From contig JAPOHK010000029.1 in assembly GCA_029979485.1 (NCBI GenBank), positions 1 to 8,562 of the forward strand: a DNA stretch of 8,562 nt, in the 5' to 3' direction. The position numbers and the translations under genes are program-made. The notes below the pieces were generated by a model. It saw nothing but the letters and a program-made list of their open reading frames with translations, did no database searches and was not told the origin of the DNA. Source of the stretch: Candidatus Planktophila limnetica. Its GTDB lineage: Bacteria; Actinomycetota; Actinomycetes; Nanopelagicales; Nanopelagicaceae. The first letter of the stretch is position 1, and each line of letters begins with the position of its first letter. Below are positions 1 through 8,491 of the stretch, piece after piece.

Positions 1-1
1 A

Positions 2-1879
2 GAAGAAGCTGGTGTTTATCGTTTCTACAACAGCAGTGACAAAGTCATATATGTTGGCAAAGCAAAGAATCTTAAGAACCGTTTGAGTTCTTACTTTGGA
101 AGCAATCTTGCTCACAAAACATATCGGATGGTTCACGAAGCTGTGCGCGTAGATTGGACTGTGGTCAACACTGAACTCGAAGCCCTGGCACTTGAATTTT
201 CGTGGATTAAGCAATATCACCCAACGTATAACGTTCAATTCAAAGATGATAAGTCGTACCCATATCTGGCTATTTCTATTGCCGATGAATATCCCAGAAT
301 TTTTGTTACTCGTAAAGAGAAGCGTCCAGGTTTGAAATATTTTGGCCCGTATACCAATGCGTGGGCTCTTCGGAATACATTTGATATTTTGCTGAAAGTT
401 TTTCCCGTTAGGTCCTGTACGGCAGGCAATTTCCAACGAGCACAAAAGAGTAAACGTCAGTGCTTATTAGGAGATATAGGAAAGTGCGCTGCTCCATGTG
501 TTGGATGGGTATCCCCAGAAGAACATAAGCAAATCGTTCATAAATTAGATGCATTCATGGAAGCAGGTATGCAGGATTTACTTCCAGCGCTGCAATCTGA
601 AATGGAACTGGCATCTTCTCGCGAAGAGTTTGAGAGAGCTGCACGAATCAGGGATCAGATCGAATCATTTGAAAAGGCACAACGTTCCACTCAAGGAAAT
701 CTTTCAGATGAATTAGATGGTGATTTCATAGCCATACATGAAGAGGGGCTTCATGCCGCGGGTTCCATTTTCATGTTACGCCGAGGCTCTATCAAAGGCT
801 CTCGTTCGTGGATTGTTAATCAAGAACTTGCACTTGAAGGCGATGATCAGTGGGCTTCACTGCTTTTTTCAATTTATGGGGGAGAGAGCACCGAGATTCC
901 TTCTACGATCTATCTGAACTCAGAACCTGCAGATACACAAGCGCTTGAACAGTGGCTTGCATCCTTATCAGGAGCGAAAGTCTCCCTGAAAGTTCCGCAA
1001 CGTGGCGACAAAGTAGAACTGTTAGAAACTGTTAAGAGAAATGCCCATTACGCTTTAGTTCAATTCATGAGCAAACGAGCAAGCGATGCTGCGGTTTCAG
1101 GCAAGGCTCTGCTGGAAATAGAAGAAGAACTTAGCTTGGCAAAGACGCCACTTAGAATTGAATGTTTTGATATTTCCAATATTTCAGGAACATCTGTTGT
1201 TGCATCGATGGTTGTCTTCGAAGATGGAATAGCTAAGAAATCTGAGTACCGACGCTTTATTATTGATACAACTGAAGGTTTCGATGACACACGTGCCATG
1301 CATCAAGTTATTACCCGAAGGCTTAAAAGACTACTCAATGATCGCGTGGCAGATAGTGCCGAAATCATTGAAGCCGGTGGAAAACCAAGTAAATTTGCGT
1401 ACCCTCCACAATTGATCGTTGTAGACGGTGGAGCCCCACAAGTTAGCGCGGCACAACGTGCAATGAATGAATTAGGAATTTCAGATATTGCCCTATGTGG
1501 ATTAGCAAAAAGATTAGAAGAAGTGTGGGTACCTGAGCAATCAGATCCAATAATTCTGCCGCGCACTAGTGAGGGACTCTATTTGCTCCAAAGAATTCGA
1601 GATGAAGCACATCGATTCGCAATCTCATTTCACCGTTCAAGACGAAGCAAAGTAATGCTTGAATCAATTCTTGATGAAATCGAACAACTAGGTCCCAGTC
1701 GCAGAAATGCTTTGCTCGAGCGCTTTGGTTCCGTCGCGGCACTCAAGAAGGCCAGTGTTGAAGATATTGCGATGACCCCAGGAATTGGTGAAAAAATCGC
1801 TCAAATAGTTTTTGATTTCCTTGCTCACAGTTCAACTTCAAAAATAGATATGGCAACAGGTGTTATTGAAGATGCTTGA
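2..1879 (+). CDS. uvrC: UvrABC excinuclease subunit C, 5'-truncated by window edge
   Basis: UvrC makes the two incisions flanking DNA damage after UvrA/UvrB recognition in cytoplasmic nucleotide excision repair. The frame is open from base 2 and the first visible residues are GVYRFYN...VIYVGKAKNL, the GIY-YIG nuclease core, so only about 15-20 N-terminal residues are missing (inferred from usual family length). Visible in order: GIY-YIG domain with the ELEALALE glutamate segment; a four-cysteine set (codons at 416, 461, 485, 497; spacing C-x14-C-x7-C-x3-C) matching the iron-sulfur cysteines known in UvrC; a UVR (UvrB-interacting) motif around 599-690; the RNase H-like second nuclease with Asp at 1169 (ECFDISN), Asp at 1424 (VVDGG) and His at 1610 (DEAHRFA); and a C-terminal helix-hairpin-helix pair (about 1670-1830, TPGIGEKIA). 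All key residues are present. It ends in TGA, 21 bases before rapZ. A TTG at 83 lies inside the GIY-YIG domain and is not the start. Identification is secure. Confidence 0.97.
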   Translation, partial: EEAGVYRFYNSSDKVIYVGKAKNLKNRLSSYFGSNLAHKTYRMVHEAVRVDWTVVNTELEALALEFSWIKQYHPTYNVQFKDDKSYPYLAISIADEYPRIFVTRKEKRPGLKYFGPYTNAWALRNTFDILLKVFPVRSCTAGNFQRAQKSKRQCLLGDIGKCAAPCVGWVSPEEHKQIVHKLDAFMEAGMQDLLPALQSEMELASSREEFERAARIRDQIESFEKAQRSTQGNLSDELDGDFIAIHEEGLHAAGSIFMLRRGSIKGSRSWIVNQELALEGDDQWASLLFSIYGGESTEIPSTIYLNSEPADTQALEQWLASLSGAKVSLKVPQRGDKVELLETVKRNAHYALVQFMSKRASDAAVSGKALLEIEEELSLAKTPLRIECFDISNISGTSVVASMVVFEDGIAKKSEYRRFIIDTTEGFDDTRAMHQVITRRLKRLLNDRVADSAEIIEAGGKPSKFAYPPQLIVVDGGAPQVSAAQRAMNELGISDIALCGLAKRLEEVWVPEQSDPIILPRTSEGLYLLQRIRDEAHRFAISFHRSRRSKVMLESILDEIEQLGPSRRNALLERFGSVAALKKASVEDIAMTPGIGEKIAQIVFDFLAHSSTSKIDMATGVIEDA

Positions 1880-1900
1880 CAGGTAGGTGAAGATAGAGGC

Positions 1901-2767
1901 ATGAGCCAAGAAGTTTTAATTCTGACAGGAATGTCCGGTGCTGGCCGTTCAACAGTGGCACACGCTTTAGAAGATCTTGGTTGGTATGTTGTTGATAATC
2001 TTCCTCCTACTTTGCTCGCTGACCTGATTAAGCAAGGAATTGAATCCGAAATAAAATCACTTGCTGTCGTTGTAGATGTTCGTGGCGGAAAATTCTTTGA
2101 TGAATTAGCGTCATCGCTTACTGAATTAAAGAAATCGGGAGCTAATTTTCGTGTCGCTTTCTTGGACGCTTCAGATCAGGCTTTGGTGCAACGCTTTGAA
2201 TCAACTAGACGTCCACATCCCCTTCAAGGTAAAGGTCGCATCGTTGATGGAATTGCTGCAGAGCGAGAGAAACTTCAAGATCTCTTGGCTCAATCCGATG
2301 TTGTTATTGATACATCTAATTTGAATGTACACCAATTAGAAAAGCGTACTGCCGAAATATTTGCTCAAGGAATGGCGCAATCTCTTCGAATAAATGTTCT
2401 TTCATTTGGATATAAGTACGGAATACCAGTAGATGCAGATTTAGTTCTGGATTGCAGATTTATACCTAACCCTCACTGGATTCCAGAACTTCGTCCTCTG
2501 ACGGGTTTGGACGACTAAGTAAAATCAAATGTTCTTTCTAATCCGGGCGTCCCTGAATTTGTAGATTCCTATGTTTCCGTTATTAACCAGATGTTGCCCG
2601 GTTATTTACGCGAAGGAAAAAAGTATGTGACTGTTGCTATTGGTTGCACGGGTGGAAGACATCGCAGTGTTTCAGTTGCACGTGAGATAGCGATGAAATT
2701 AGATGGCCAGCGAAATGGATTTGCTGTGAGTGCTCATGCTTCTCACCGAGATGTTGGACGGGAATGA
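1901..2767 (+). pseudogene. rapZ: RapZ family P-loop protein, interrupted by an in-frame TAA at 2516-2518
   Basis: RapZ (YvcJ family) is a nucleotide-binding protein; in E. coli its C-terminal domain binds small RNAs controlling glucosamine-6-phosphate synthase, while the actinobacterial role is less clear. The N-terminal half has Walker A GMSGAGRS (residues 10-17; Arg in place of the usual Lys, which I recall as common in Actinobacteria), then GWYVVDNLPP and NPHWIPELRPLTGLD. After GLDD there is TAA, but the same frame continues VKSNVLSNPGVPEFVDSY, LPGYLREGKKY and the hallmark GCTGGRHRSV (about residues 248-257), ending in HRDVGRE and TGA. The whole is 288 codons including the TAA, close to the 284 residues of E. 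coli RapZ. The two halves join without gap or frame change, so one codon has become a stop. The short form of 205 residues would lose the whole C-terminal domain. A GGTGA-type ribosome site (AGGTGA, 1885-1890) precedes the ATG. The natural TGA overlaps the yvcK ATG as ATGA. Confidence 0.9.
2516..2518 (+). other. In-frame ochre codon inside rapZ
   Basis: TAA sits between GLDD and VKSNVL, a junction that is continuous in RapZ homologues (GLD-x-x-V in E. coli and B. subtilis, from memory). The reading frame is identical before and after, which excludes a simple indel. One base change from CAA, GAA, AAA, TCA or TTA would create it. No ribosome site precedes the only plausible downstream in-frame ATG (2591), so re-initiation producing a separate C-terminal protein is not supported. 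Confidence 0.9.
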
Positions 2768-3723
2768 ATTCTGAAATAAATCCTCGCGTGATCTGTTTAG
2801 GTGGGGGACACGGTTTAGCAGCAACACTGTCTGCGGTTAGAAAAATTACATCCGAAATAACTGCGATTGTCACAGTTGCTGACAATGGTGGATCCAGCGG
2901 ACGTCTTCGCGAGGAATTTCCCATCTTTCCTCCAGGAGATCTTAGGATGGCTCTTGCCGCATTGTGCGCCGATGATCAATGGGGAAGAAGCTGGGCAGAT
3001 ATTTTGCAGTATCGATTTACAAGTAATGGTCCGCTCAATGGGCACGCAGTTGGGAATCTTTTGTTAGCGGCGCTATGGGATCGAGATGTTGATCCGGTGC
3101 AAGGCTTAGATCGCGTAGCCGAACTTTTAAAAGTCGTTGGCAGAGTTTTGCCGATGGCGAGTGTTCCTCTTGATATTGAAGCTAGCTTTATCGATGCTGG
3201 AAAGACTCATCACGTACGCGGCCAAGTAGAAGTTGCAACGGCTAGAGGTAAATTAGAATCACTGCATTTAGTTCCTGATAATCCAAAGGCTCTGCCCGTT
3301 GCACTAAAAGCGATAGATGAGGCAACATGGATCACGATTGGTCCCGGCTCGTGGTTCTCTAGCGTTCTGCCACATTTTTTGGTTCGCGAACAATTGCAAG
3401 CACTTGAGAAGACATCTGCGCAAAAGATAATTATTCTCAATCTTGATTCTCATCCAGAAGCCGAAGCGGATGAATTCGCCGGATATACACCGATTGAACA
3501 CCTAGAAATGCTCCGAGAGTATGCACCAGCTATGAAAATCGATCATGTTTTAGTTGATCAGTATGAATTGGGGGATAGCCAGAGGCTTCAACTTCTCGTT
3601 GAGAGTTTTGGGGGAAGATTACATATTTCAGATTTACGTAAATCTCCTGGCAGTCTTCATCACGATGTAGAGAAACTATTTTCTGTTTTGAGCCACATCA
3701 TGGGCCAATCTTTGGTTGGATAA
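2764..3723 (+). CDS. yvcK: YvcK/CuvA family UDP-sugar-binding protein (gluconeogenesis factor)
   Basis: This protein of 319 residues belongs to the YvcK family (CofD-like fold), which in B. subtilis and mycobacteria (CuvA) binds UDP-GlcNAc-type nucleotide sugars and is needed for normal cell-wall growth on some carbon sources. Visible family marks are the N-terminal glycine loop [10 protein letters not shown] (GGGHG at 13-17), [14 protein letters not shown] (about 36-49), [52 protein letters not shown] and the D-Q-Y-L segment near the C terminus. Length matches B. subtilis YvcK (about 317). The ATG overlaps the TGA of rapZ by four bases (ATGA) and only a poorly placed purine stretch precedes it, so translation is probably coupled to rapZ. 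The stop codon inside rapZ could therefore lower its expression if it is real. whiA begins 4 bases after its TAA. Cytoplasmic; no signal or membrane segment is seen. Confidence 0.95.
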   Translation: MNSEINPRVICLGGGHGLAATLSAVRKITSEITAIVTVADNGGSSGRLREEFPIFPPGDLRMALAALCADDQWGRSWADILQYRFTSNGPLNGHAVGNLLLAALWDRDVDPVQGLDRVAELLKVVGRVLPMASVPLDIEASFIDAGKTHHVRGQVEVATARGKLESLHLVPDNPKALPVALKAIDEATWITIGPGSWFSSVLPHFLVREQLQALEKTSAQKIIILNLDSHPEAEADEFAGYTPIEHLEMLREYAPAMKIDHVLVDQYELGDSQRLQLLVESFGGRLHISDLRKSPGSLHHDVEKLFSVLSHIMGQSLVG

Positions 3724-3727
3724 GCAC

Positions 3728-4705
3728 ATGGCAATGACATCAGCAGTAAAAGATGAACTCAGTCGCTTGGCTATTACCAAACCGTGTTGCCGAAAAGCAG
3801 AAGTTTCATCCCTCCTACGTTTCGCTGGTGGGTTGCATATAGCAGCAGGCAAGATTGTTATTGAAGTAGAACTGGATACAGCACAGAGCGCGCGACGTCT
3901 ACGAAAAGACATCTCAGATATTTATGGTCACGAGAGTGATTTAGCGGTTCTCTCATCAAGTGGGTTGCGAAAAGGTTCGCGCTATGTTGTCCGTGTCATT
4001 AATGAAGGCGAAGCGCTAGCTCGCCAAACTGGTTTAGTTGATGCCAACTCCCGACCTGTTCGCGGTCTTCCTCCTCAAGTTGTTTCAGCAGCCATTTGTG
4101 ATTCAGAAGCAGCCTGGCGAGGTGCATTTATTGCTCATGGATCGTTAACTGAACCTGGACGTTCATCATCTCTTGAAATCACATGCCCCGGTCCTGAAGC
4201 AGCTCTGGCATTAGTTGGGGCTGCACGTCGTCTTGGCATTGTTGCCAAAGCGCGAGAGGTTCGCGGTGTTGATCGCGTTGTTATACGAGATGGCGATGCC
4301 ATCGGTGTATTGCTTACACGCTTGGGTGCACACGAAAGCGTTCTAGCATGGGAAGAACGTCGCATGCGCAGAGAAGTGCGCGCGACTGCAAATCGTTTAG
4401 CGAATTTTGATGATGCAAACTTACGTCGTTCTGCGCGAGCTGCAGTTGCTGCTTCGGCTCGAGTATCCCGAGCAATGGAAATTCTTGGTCCTACGATTCC
4501 GGATCATTTAAAAGAAGCTGGCGAATTACGTATAAGTCATGGTCAAGCAAGTTTGGAAGAGTTGGGTTCTCTTGCAGTTCCTCCGATGACTAAAGATGCT
4601 ATTGCTGGAAGAATTCGTCGTTTATTAGCGATGGCAGATAAACGCGCAGCAGAATTAGGAATTCCGGATACTGAAGCTGGCTTATCTCCAGATTTGTTGA
4701 ACTAA
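3728..4705 (+). CDS. whiA: WhiA family DNA-binding regulator / cell division factor
   Basis: WhiA combines an N-terminal fold related to LAGLIDADG homing endonucleases (catalytically dead) with a C-terminal helix-turn-helix. In Streptomyces it controls sporulation septation with WhiB; in Bacillus it affects division and chromosome segregation. The sequence is strikingly close to actinobacterial Whi[12 protein letters not shown] start, [54 protein letters not shown] (core of the LAGLIDADG-like domain, about 120-150), [35 protein letters not shown], then the helix-turn-helix region ending [24 protein letters not shown] chose ATG 3728 (325 residues) because it gives the conserved MAMT start and lies just after yvcK; a TTG at 3716 would overlap yvcK and add four non-conserved residues. 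A GGA at 3718-3720 is a weak ribosome site, so coupling to yvcK is likely. Its role in a non-sporulating host is unknown. Confidence 0.96.
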   Translation: MAMTSAVKDELSRLAITKPCCRKAEVSSLLRFAGGLHIAAGKIVIEVELDTAQSARRLRKDISDIYGHESDLAVLSSSGLRKGSRYVVRVINEGEALARQTGLVDANSRPVRGLPPQVVSAAICDSEAAWRGAFIAHGSLTEPGRSSSLEITCPGPEAALALVGAARRLGIVAKAREVRGVDRVVIRDGDAIGVLLTRLGAHESVLAWEERRMRREVRATANRLANFDDANLRRSARAAVAASARVSRAMEILGPTIPDHLKEAGELRISHGQASLEELGSLAVPPMTKDAIAGRIRRLLAMADKRAAELGIPDTEAGLSPDLLN

Positions 4706-4727
4706 TCACCCACAATACCTCGCACAA

Positions 4728-4768
4728 GAACTCTACTTTTAAGTAACTAAGCTCTCCTGATAGAGTTC
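4728..4768. repeat. Inverted repeat with perfect 8-bp arms between whiA and gap
   Basis: GAACTCTA at 4728-4735 and TAGAGTTC at 4761-4768 are exact reverse complements separated by 25 bases. No T-run follows the right arm, so a classical intrinsic terminator is not supported. It could be a two-site operator, an RNA stem closing a larger structure at the 3' end of the whiA transcript, or chance. The function is unassigned. Confidence 0.5.
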
Positions 4769-4796
4769 GCTCATACCCCAGCGTTGTGGTGCATGA

Positions 4797-5860
<1,064 letters not shown>

Positions 5861-5861
<1 letters not shown>

Positions 5862-7009
5862 TGAATTCACTTGCTTCACTTGATGTAGCAGGTAAGCGCG
5901 TTTTCCTTCGTTGTGATCTCAACGTTCCACTAAAGAACGGCGAAATTACCGACGATGGTCGCATTCGTGCTTCGTTGCCAACGATTCAAAACCTTTTGGA
6001 ACGTGGAGCCTCCCTTGTTATCGGCGCTCATCTAGGTCGCCCAAAGGGAGAAGTTAAGCCGGAGCTATCGTTGCAACCAATTGCGAAGCGGCTGGCAGAA
6101 CTTCTTGCACAACCAGTGGATTTCATTAATCCTGGTTCGGCCAAGGTTTTATTGTTAGAGAATCTTCGTTTTAACGAAGCTGAAACCAGCAAGGATGATG
6201 CGCAACGCAAAGTATTTGCGAGGCAATTAGCACAACTAGCGGATGTTTATGTCGGCGATGGGTTTGGGGCTGTTCACCGCAAGCATGCATCTGTTTATGA
6301 TCTACCTGCACTATTGCCTAACGCACCAGGTTTTCTGATTGAGGCTGAAGTTGAGGTTCTTAAAAAACTGACACAATCACCAGTACGTCCTTATGGTGTT
6401 GTACTGGGAGGGGCAAAGGTTTCGGACAAGATTGGCGTCATCTCTAATTTACTCTCCAAGGTAGATGTTATGGCCATTGGTGGAGGAATGGTCTTCACAT
6501 TCTTGGCAGCTACAGGAAAAGAAATTGGTTCTTCATTGGTTGAGAAGGATCTAATCCCAACTGTGAAAGAACTAATTGAAACTGCACGTAGCAGAGGTGT
6601 CACGCTTGTGTTACCAACTGACATTGTTGTTGCTCCAGATTTTAAGATTGATGCCACGCCAACCCTGGTATCTGTTGACGAAATTCCACAAGGTGAAATG
6701 GGATTAGACATTGGTCCTAAATCTGCAGCTGCATTTGCAAGTGAAATCAAAAAATGTAAGACAGTGTTTTGGAATGGCCCAATGGGTGTCTTCGAATTCC
6801 CAAATTTCGCTCATGGGACAAAGGTCATTGCACAAGCGCTCACTGAAGTAGATGGAATTTGCGTCGTCGGAGGGGGAGATTCAGCCGCTGCTGTGCGAGC
6901 ACTAGGATTTAAGGATTCCGACTTCGGTTATATCTCAACTGGCGGCGGAGCATCACTTGAATACCTTGAAGGAAAAGTTCTTCCTGGCTTACAAGCCCTA
7001 GGACTTTAA
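5861..7009 (+). CDS. pgk: Phosphoglycerate kinase
   Basis: The enzyme transfers phosphate from 1,3-bisphosphoglycerate to ADP, giving 3-phosphoglycerate and ATP. Substrate residues are visible: R17-C-D19-L-N21 (the RxDxNVP motif), R34, H57 and R60 (HLGRPKG), R103 (LLLENLRF) and R140 (GFGAVHRKHAS). In the nucleotide domain are K186 and K190 (GGAKVSDK), E312 (WNGPMGVFE), VVGGGDSAAA and ISTGGGASLEYLEG. At 382 residues it is shorter than the usual 390-400. The shortening lies between about residues 85 and 96, where only PVDFINPGSAK separates the helix from LLLENLRF; most homologues have a longer loop there (E. coli by about 7 residues, from memory). No active-site residue is affected. It overlaps gap by one base, and tpiA follows after 30 bases. 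Confidence 0.98.
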
Positions 7010-7039
7010 CCTCACTACATAGAAAGCTGGTCGAGTTAA

Positions 7040-7813
7040 ATGCGCAAACCTTTGATGGCGGGCAATTGGAAGATGAATCTCAATCACCTTGAGGCCATTG
7101 CTGTTGCGCAAAAACTTGTTTACAGCCTAGATGATAAAGATTATGACGCTGTTGATGTTGCAATTATTCCACCATTTACAGACATTCGGTCTATTCAAAC
7201 TCTTGTTGATGGAGATCGATTGAGACTTCTTTATGGAGCCCAGGATATATCTCCTGAAGCCAGTGGTGCTTTTACGGGAGACATCTCAGGTTCAATGTTG
7301 GCAAAACTTGGTTGCACTTTTGTTATAATTGGTCACAGTGAACGACGAGCCATTCATAGTGAAGATGATGCACTTGTTAATCGTAAAATCAAAGCTGCCT
7401 TAGCGAATGAATTAACGCCGATCTTTTGTGTTGGCGAAGAGCTAACCATTCGCGAATCTGGAACACATGTGAGTCATGTTGTGAGGCAAATACGTGCTGG
7501 TCTTGAAGGTTTTCATAAACCAGATCTTAAGAAAATTGTTATCGCCTACGAACCAGTATGGGCAATAGGCACAGGTAAGACCGCGACACCAGAGGATGCT
7601 GAAGAAGTCTGTGCCGCTATTCGAGATGAGATTGAATCTATTGGCAGCGCTGAAATCGCCGCGAACATGCGAATCCTCTATGGCGGTTCCGTAAAGTCAT
7701 CCAACATTGTTTAGATCATGAAAAAAGAGAATGTCGACGGTGCTTTAATTGGTGGGGCAAGTCTGGATCCCGAAGAACTCGCCAAAATAGTTAAGTTTCA
7801 CGCTGCTTCGTAA
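7040..7813 (+). pseudogene. tpiA: Triose-phosphate isomerase, interrupted by an in-frame TAG at 7712-7714
   Basis: The enzyme interconverts dihydroxyacetone phosphate and glyceraldehyde-3-phosphate, feeding gap. All catalytic marks are present: AGNWKMN with Lys11, His99 in IGHSERR, Glu171 in [12 protein letters not shown], and the phosphate-loop glycine motif YGGSVKSSN. Right after SSNIV comes TAG, yet the same frame goes on as IMKKENVDGALIGGASLDPEEL and ends AKIVKFHAAS with TAA at 7811-7813. That is the standard TIM C terminus, so the intact gene spans 257 codons counting the TAG, a normal family length. A product ending at residue 224 would lack the last barrel strand, including the GG that helps bind substrate phosphate, and should be inactive. 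Homologues usually have Glu, Asp or Gly at the stop position (from memory); GAG to TAG is one change. It starts 30 bases after pgk, with no strong ribosome site. Confidence 0.93.
7712..7714 (+). other. In-frame amber codon inside tpiA
   Basis: TAG separates the conserved [11 protein letters not shown] and IMKKENVDGALIGGASL segments, which are contiguous in the family. The frame is unchanged on both sides. No other gene in this window uses TAG as its terminal stop (all end TAA or TGA). The ATG at 7718 in the same frame has no ribosome site and would give only a 31-residue fragment. Confidence 0.92.
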
Positions 7814-7823
7814 GTAGGTACCA

Positions 7824-7856
7824 GGCAGATTTAGCAGGTATCCTTATCCACCTGCC
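7824..7856 (+). promoter_or_regulatory. Competing hairpins between tpiA and secG
   Basis: Within the 85-base tpiA-secG spacer, GCAGGT (7834-7839) is the exact reverse complement of ACCTGC (7850-7855), giving a 6-bp stem with a 10-base loop. GGCAG (7824-7828) can instead pair with CTGCC (7852-7856), so the right arm is shared by two alternative stems. Only a weak T-rich stretch (cccacagtttc) follows. It may be a weak terminator or processing site that lowers expression between the glycolytic genes and secG. A promoter for secG is not recognisable. Confidence 0.4.
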
Positions 7857-7882
7857 CACAGTTTCGGGCTACAGAGCATAAC

Positions 7883-7888
7883 AAGGAG
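7883..7888 (+). promoter_or_regulatory. Ribosome-binding site of secG
   Basis: AAGGAG is 10 bases upstream of GTG 7899 and is the best Shine-Dalgarno match in this spacer. It supports the GTG as the secG start rather than the in-frame ATG inside the first membrane helix. Confidence 0.75.
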
Positions 7889-7898
7889 TTACTTTTCC

Positions 7899-8126
7899 GT
7901 GAAATTAGCACTCTCAATAATTCTGGTTCTTACCAGCGTTCTCATGATTCTTCTTGTTCTTTTACACAAGGGTAAAGGCGCAGGTCTATCTGATCTATTC
8001 GGCGGCGGTATCTCTTCCAATTACGGCGGATCATCAGTTGTTGAAAAGAATCTCGATCGAATCACTATTGTTGTTGGTGGTTTGTGGTTTGCAGGAGTTG
8101 TAGCTTTAAGTTTAGTTTTGAAGTAA
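7899..8126 (+). CDS. secG: Preprotein translocase subunit SecG
   Basis: SecG is the small accessory subunit of the SecYEG channel in the cytoplasmic membrane and helps SecA-driven protein export. The 75-residue product has the typical layout: a first membrane helix at about residues 3-22, the cytoplasmic loop with HKGKGAGLSDLFGGG (23-37) that is the family signature, a Gly/Ser-rich stretch ending in the conserved VVEKNLDR, and a second membrane helix at about 55-74. It starts with GTG, chosen because AAGGAG lies 10 bases upstream and the helix would be cut by later starts. Its place after tpiA is the usual actinobacterial order and does not imply a metabolic role. rbpA follows after 29 bases. 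Confidence 0.96.
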   Translation: MKLALSIILVLTSVLMILLVLLHKGKGAGLSDLFGGGISSNYGGSSVVEKNLDRITIVVGGLWFAGVVALSLVLK

Positions 8127-8144
8127 ATTTTTTCTCAAAGCGAT

Positions 8145-8149
8145 AGGAG
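8145..8149 (+). promoter_or_regulatory. Ribosome-binding site of rbpA
   Basis: AGGAG lies 6 bases before ATG 8156, an optimal spacing, so rbpA is likely translated independently and strongly. Confidence 0.85.
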
Positions 8150-8155
8150 TAATAC

Positions 8156-8491
8156 ATGGCAAGTGCAATTCGTGGAAGTCGCGTCGGTGCAGGCCCAATG
8201 GGCGAGGCAGAGCGCGGAGAAGCGATTGCGCGTTCTCATGTGTCGTATTGGTGTTCCAATGGACACGAAGTTCGTCCATCATTTGCTGAAGAAGAGAGCG
8301 TAGTTATTCCGGCAGAATGGGATTGCCCTAAGTGTGGGTTCCCAGCAGGGCGTGATAAAGCTAATCCTCCAAGTCCAGTTAAAAATGAGCCGTACAAGAC
8401 TCACTTGGCTTACGTCAAAGAACGCCGAAGTGATGCCGAAGGCGCAAAGATTCTTGAAGAAGCACTTCGTAAATTACGCGGAGATGATTAA
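8156..8491 (+). CDS. rbpA: RNA polymerase-binding protein RbpA
   Basis: RbpA is an actinobacteria-specific transcription factor that binds the primary sigma factor and RNA polymerase and stabilises open promoter complexes. The 111-residue product matches in length and layout. The N-terminal tail IRGSRVGAG corresponds to the RGSRLG-type motif. A zinc-binding core follows, with Cys33 and His37 (CSNGH), then Cys57 and Cys60 (CPKC), the same ligand set as Streptomyces RbpA; the mycobacterial homologue lacks part of it (from memory). After a basic, proline-containing linker (about 66-80) comes the sigma-interaction domain, with KTHLAYVKERRS replacing the usual RTHWDMLxERRS, and a C-terminal helix. 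All four zinc ligands are kept, so a zinc-bound form is expected. A strong ribosome site precedes the ATG. Its last bases overlap the end of a convergent minus-strand gene. Confidence 0.92.
   Translation: MASAIRGSRVGAGPMGEAERGEAIARSHVSYWCSNGHEVRPSFAEEESVVIPAEWDCPKCGFPAGRDKANPPSPVKNEPYKTHLAYVKERRSDAEGAKILEEALRKLRGDD

Noticed and set aside
83..1879. TTG at 83 as the uvrC start
   Set aside because: The GIY-YIG core (GVYRFYN...VIYVGKAK) is encoded upstream in the same frame from base 2, so the gene is simply cut by the window edge.
2516..2518. Frameshift as the cause of the rapZ break
   Set aside because: The frame before and after the stop is identical and no residue is missing, so an indel does not explain it.
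2591..2767. Separate short gene for the RapZ C-terminal domain starting at ATG 2591
   Set aside because: There is no ribosome site, and the conserved residues before it (VKSNVLSNPGVPEF) belong to the same domain and would be excluded.
3716..4705. TTG at 3716 as the whiA start
   Set aside because: It lies inside yvcK and adds only MDKH before the conserved [11 protein letters not shown] start at ATG 3728.
6391..6750. 119-codon open frame on the minus strand opposite pgk
   Set aside because: It is a shadow of pgk codon usage with no family features.
7718..7813. Separate 31-residue peptide starting at ATG 7718 in tpiA
   Set aside because: No ribosome site is present and the sequence is plainly the triose-phosphate isomerase C terminus.
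8117..8141. TTTGA...TCAAA stem around a T-run between secG and rbpA as a terminator
   Set aside because: The stem is AT-only in all but one pair, and the T-run lies in the loop rather than after the stem.
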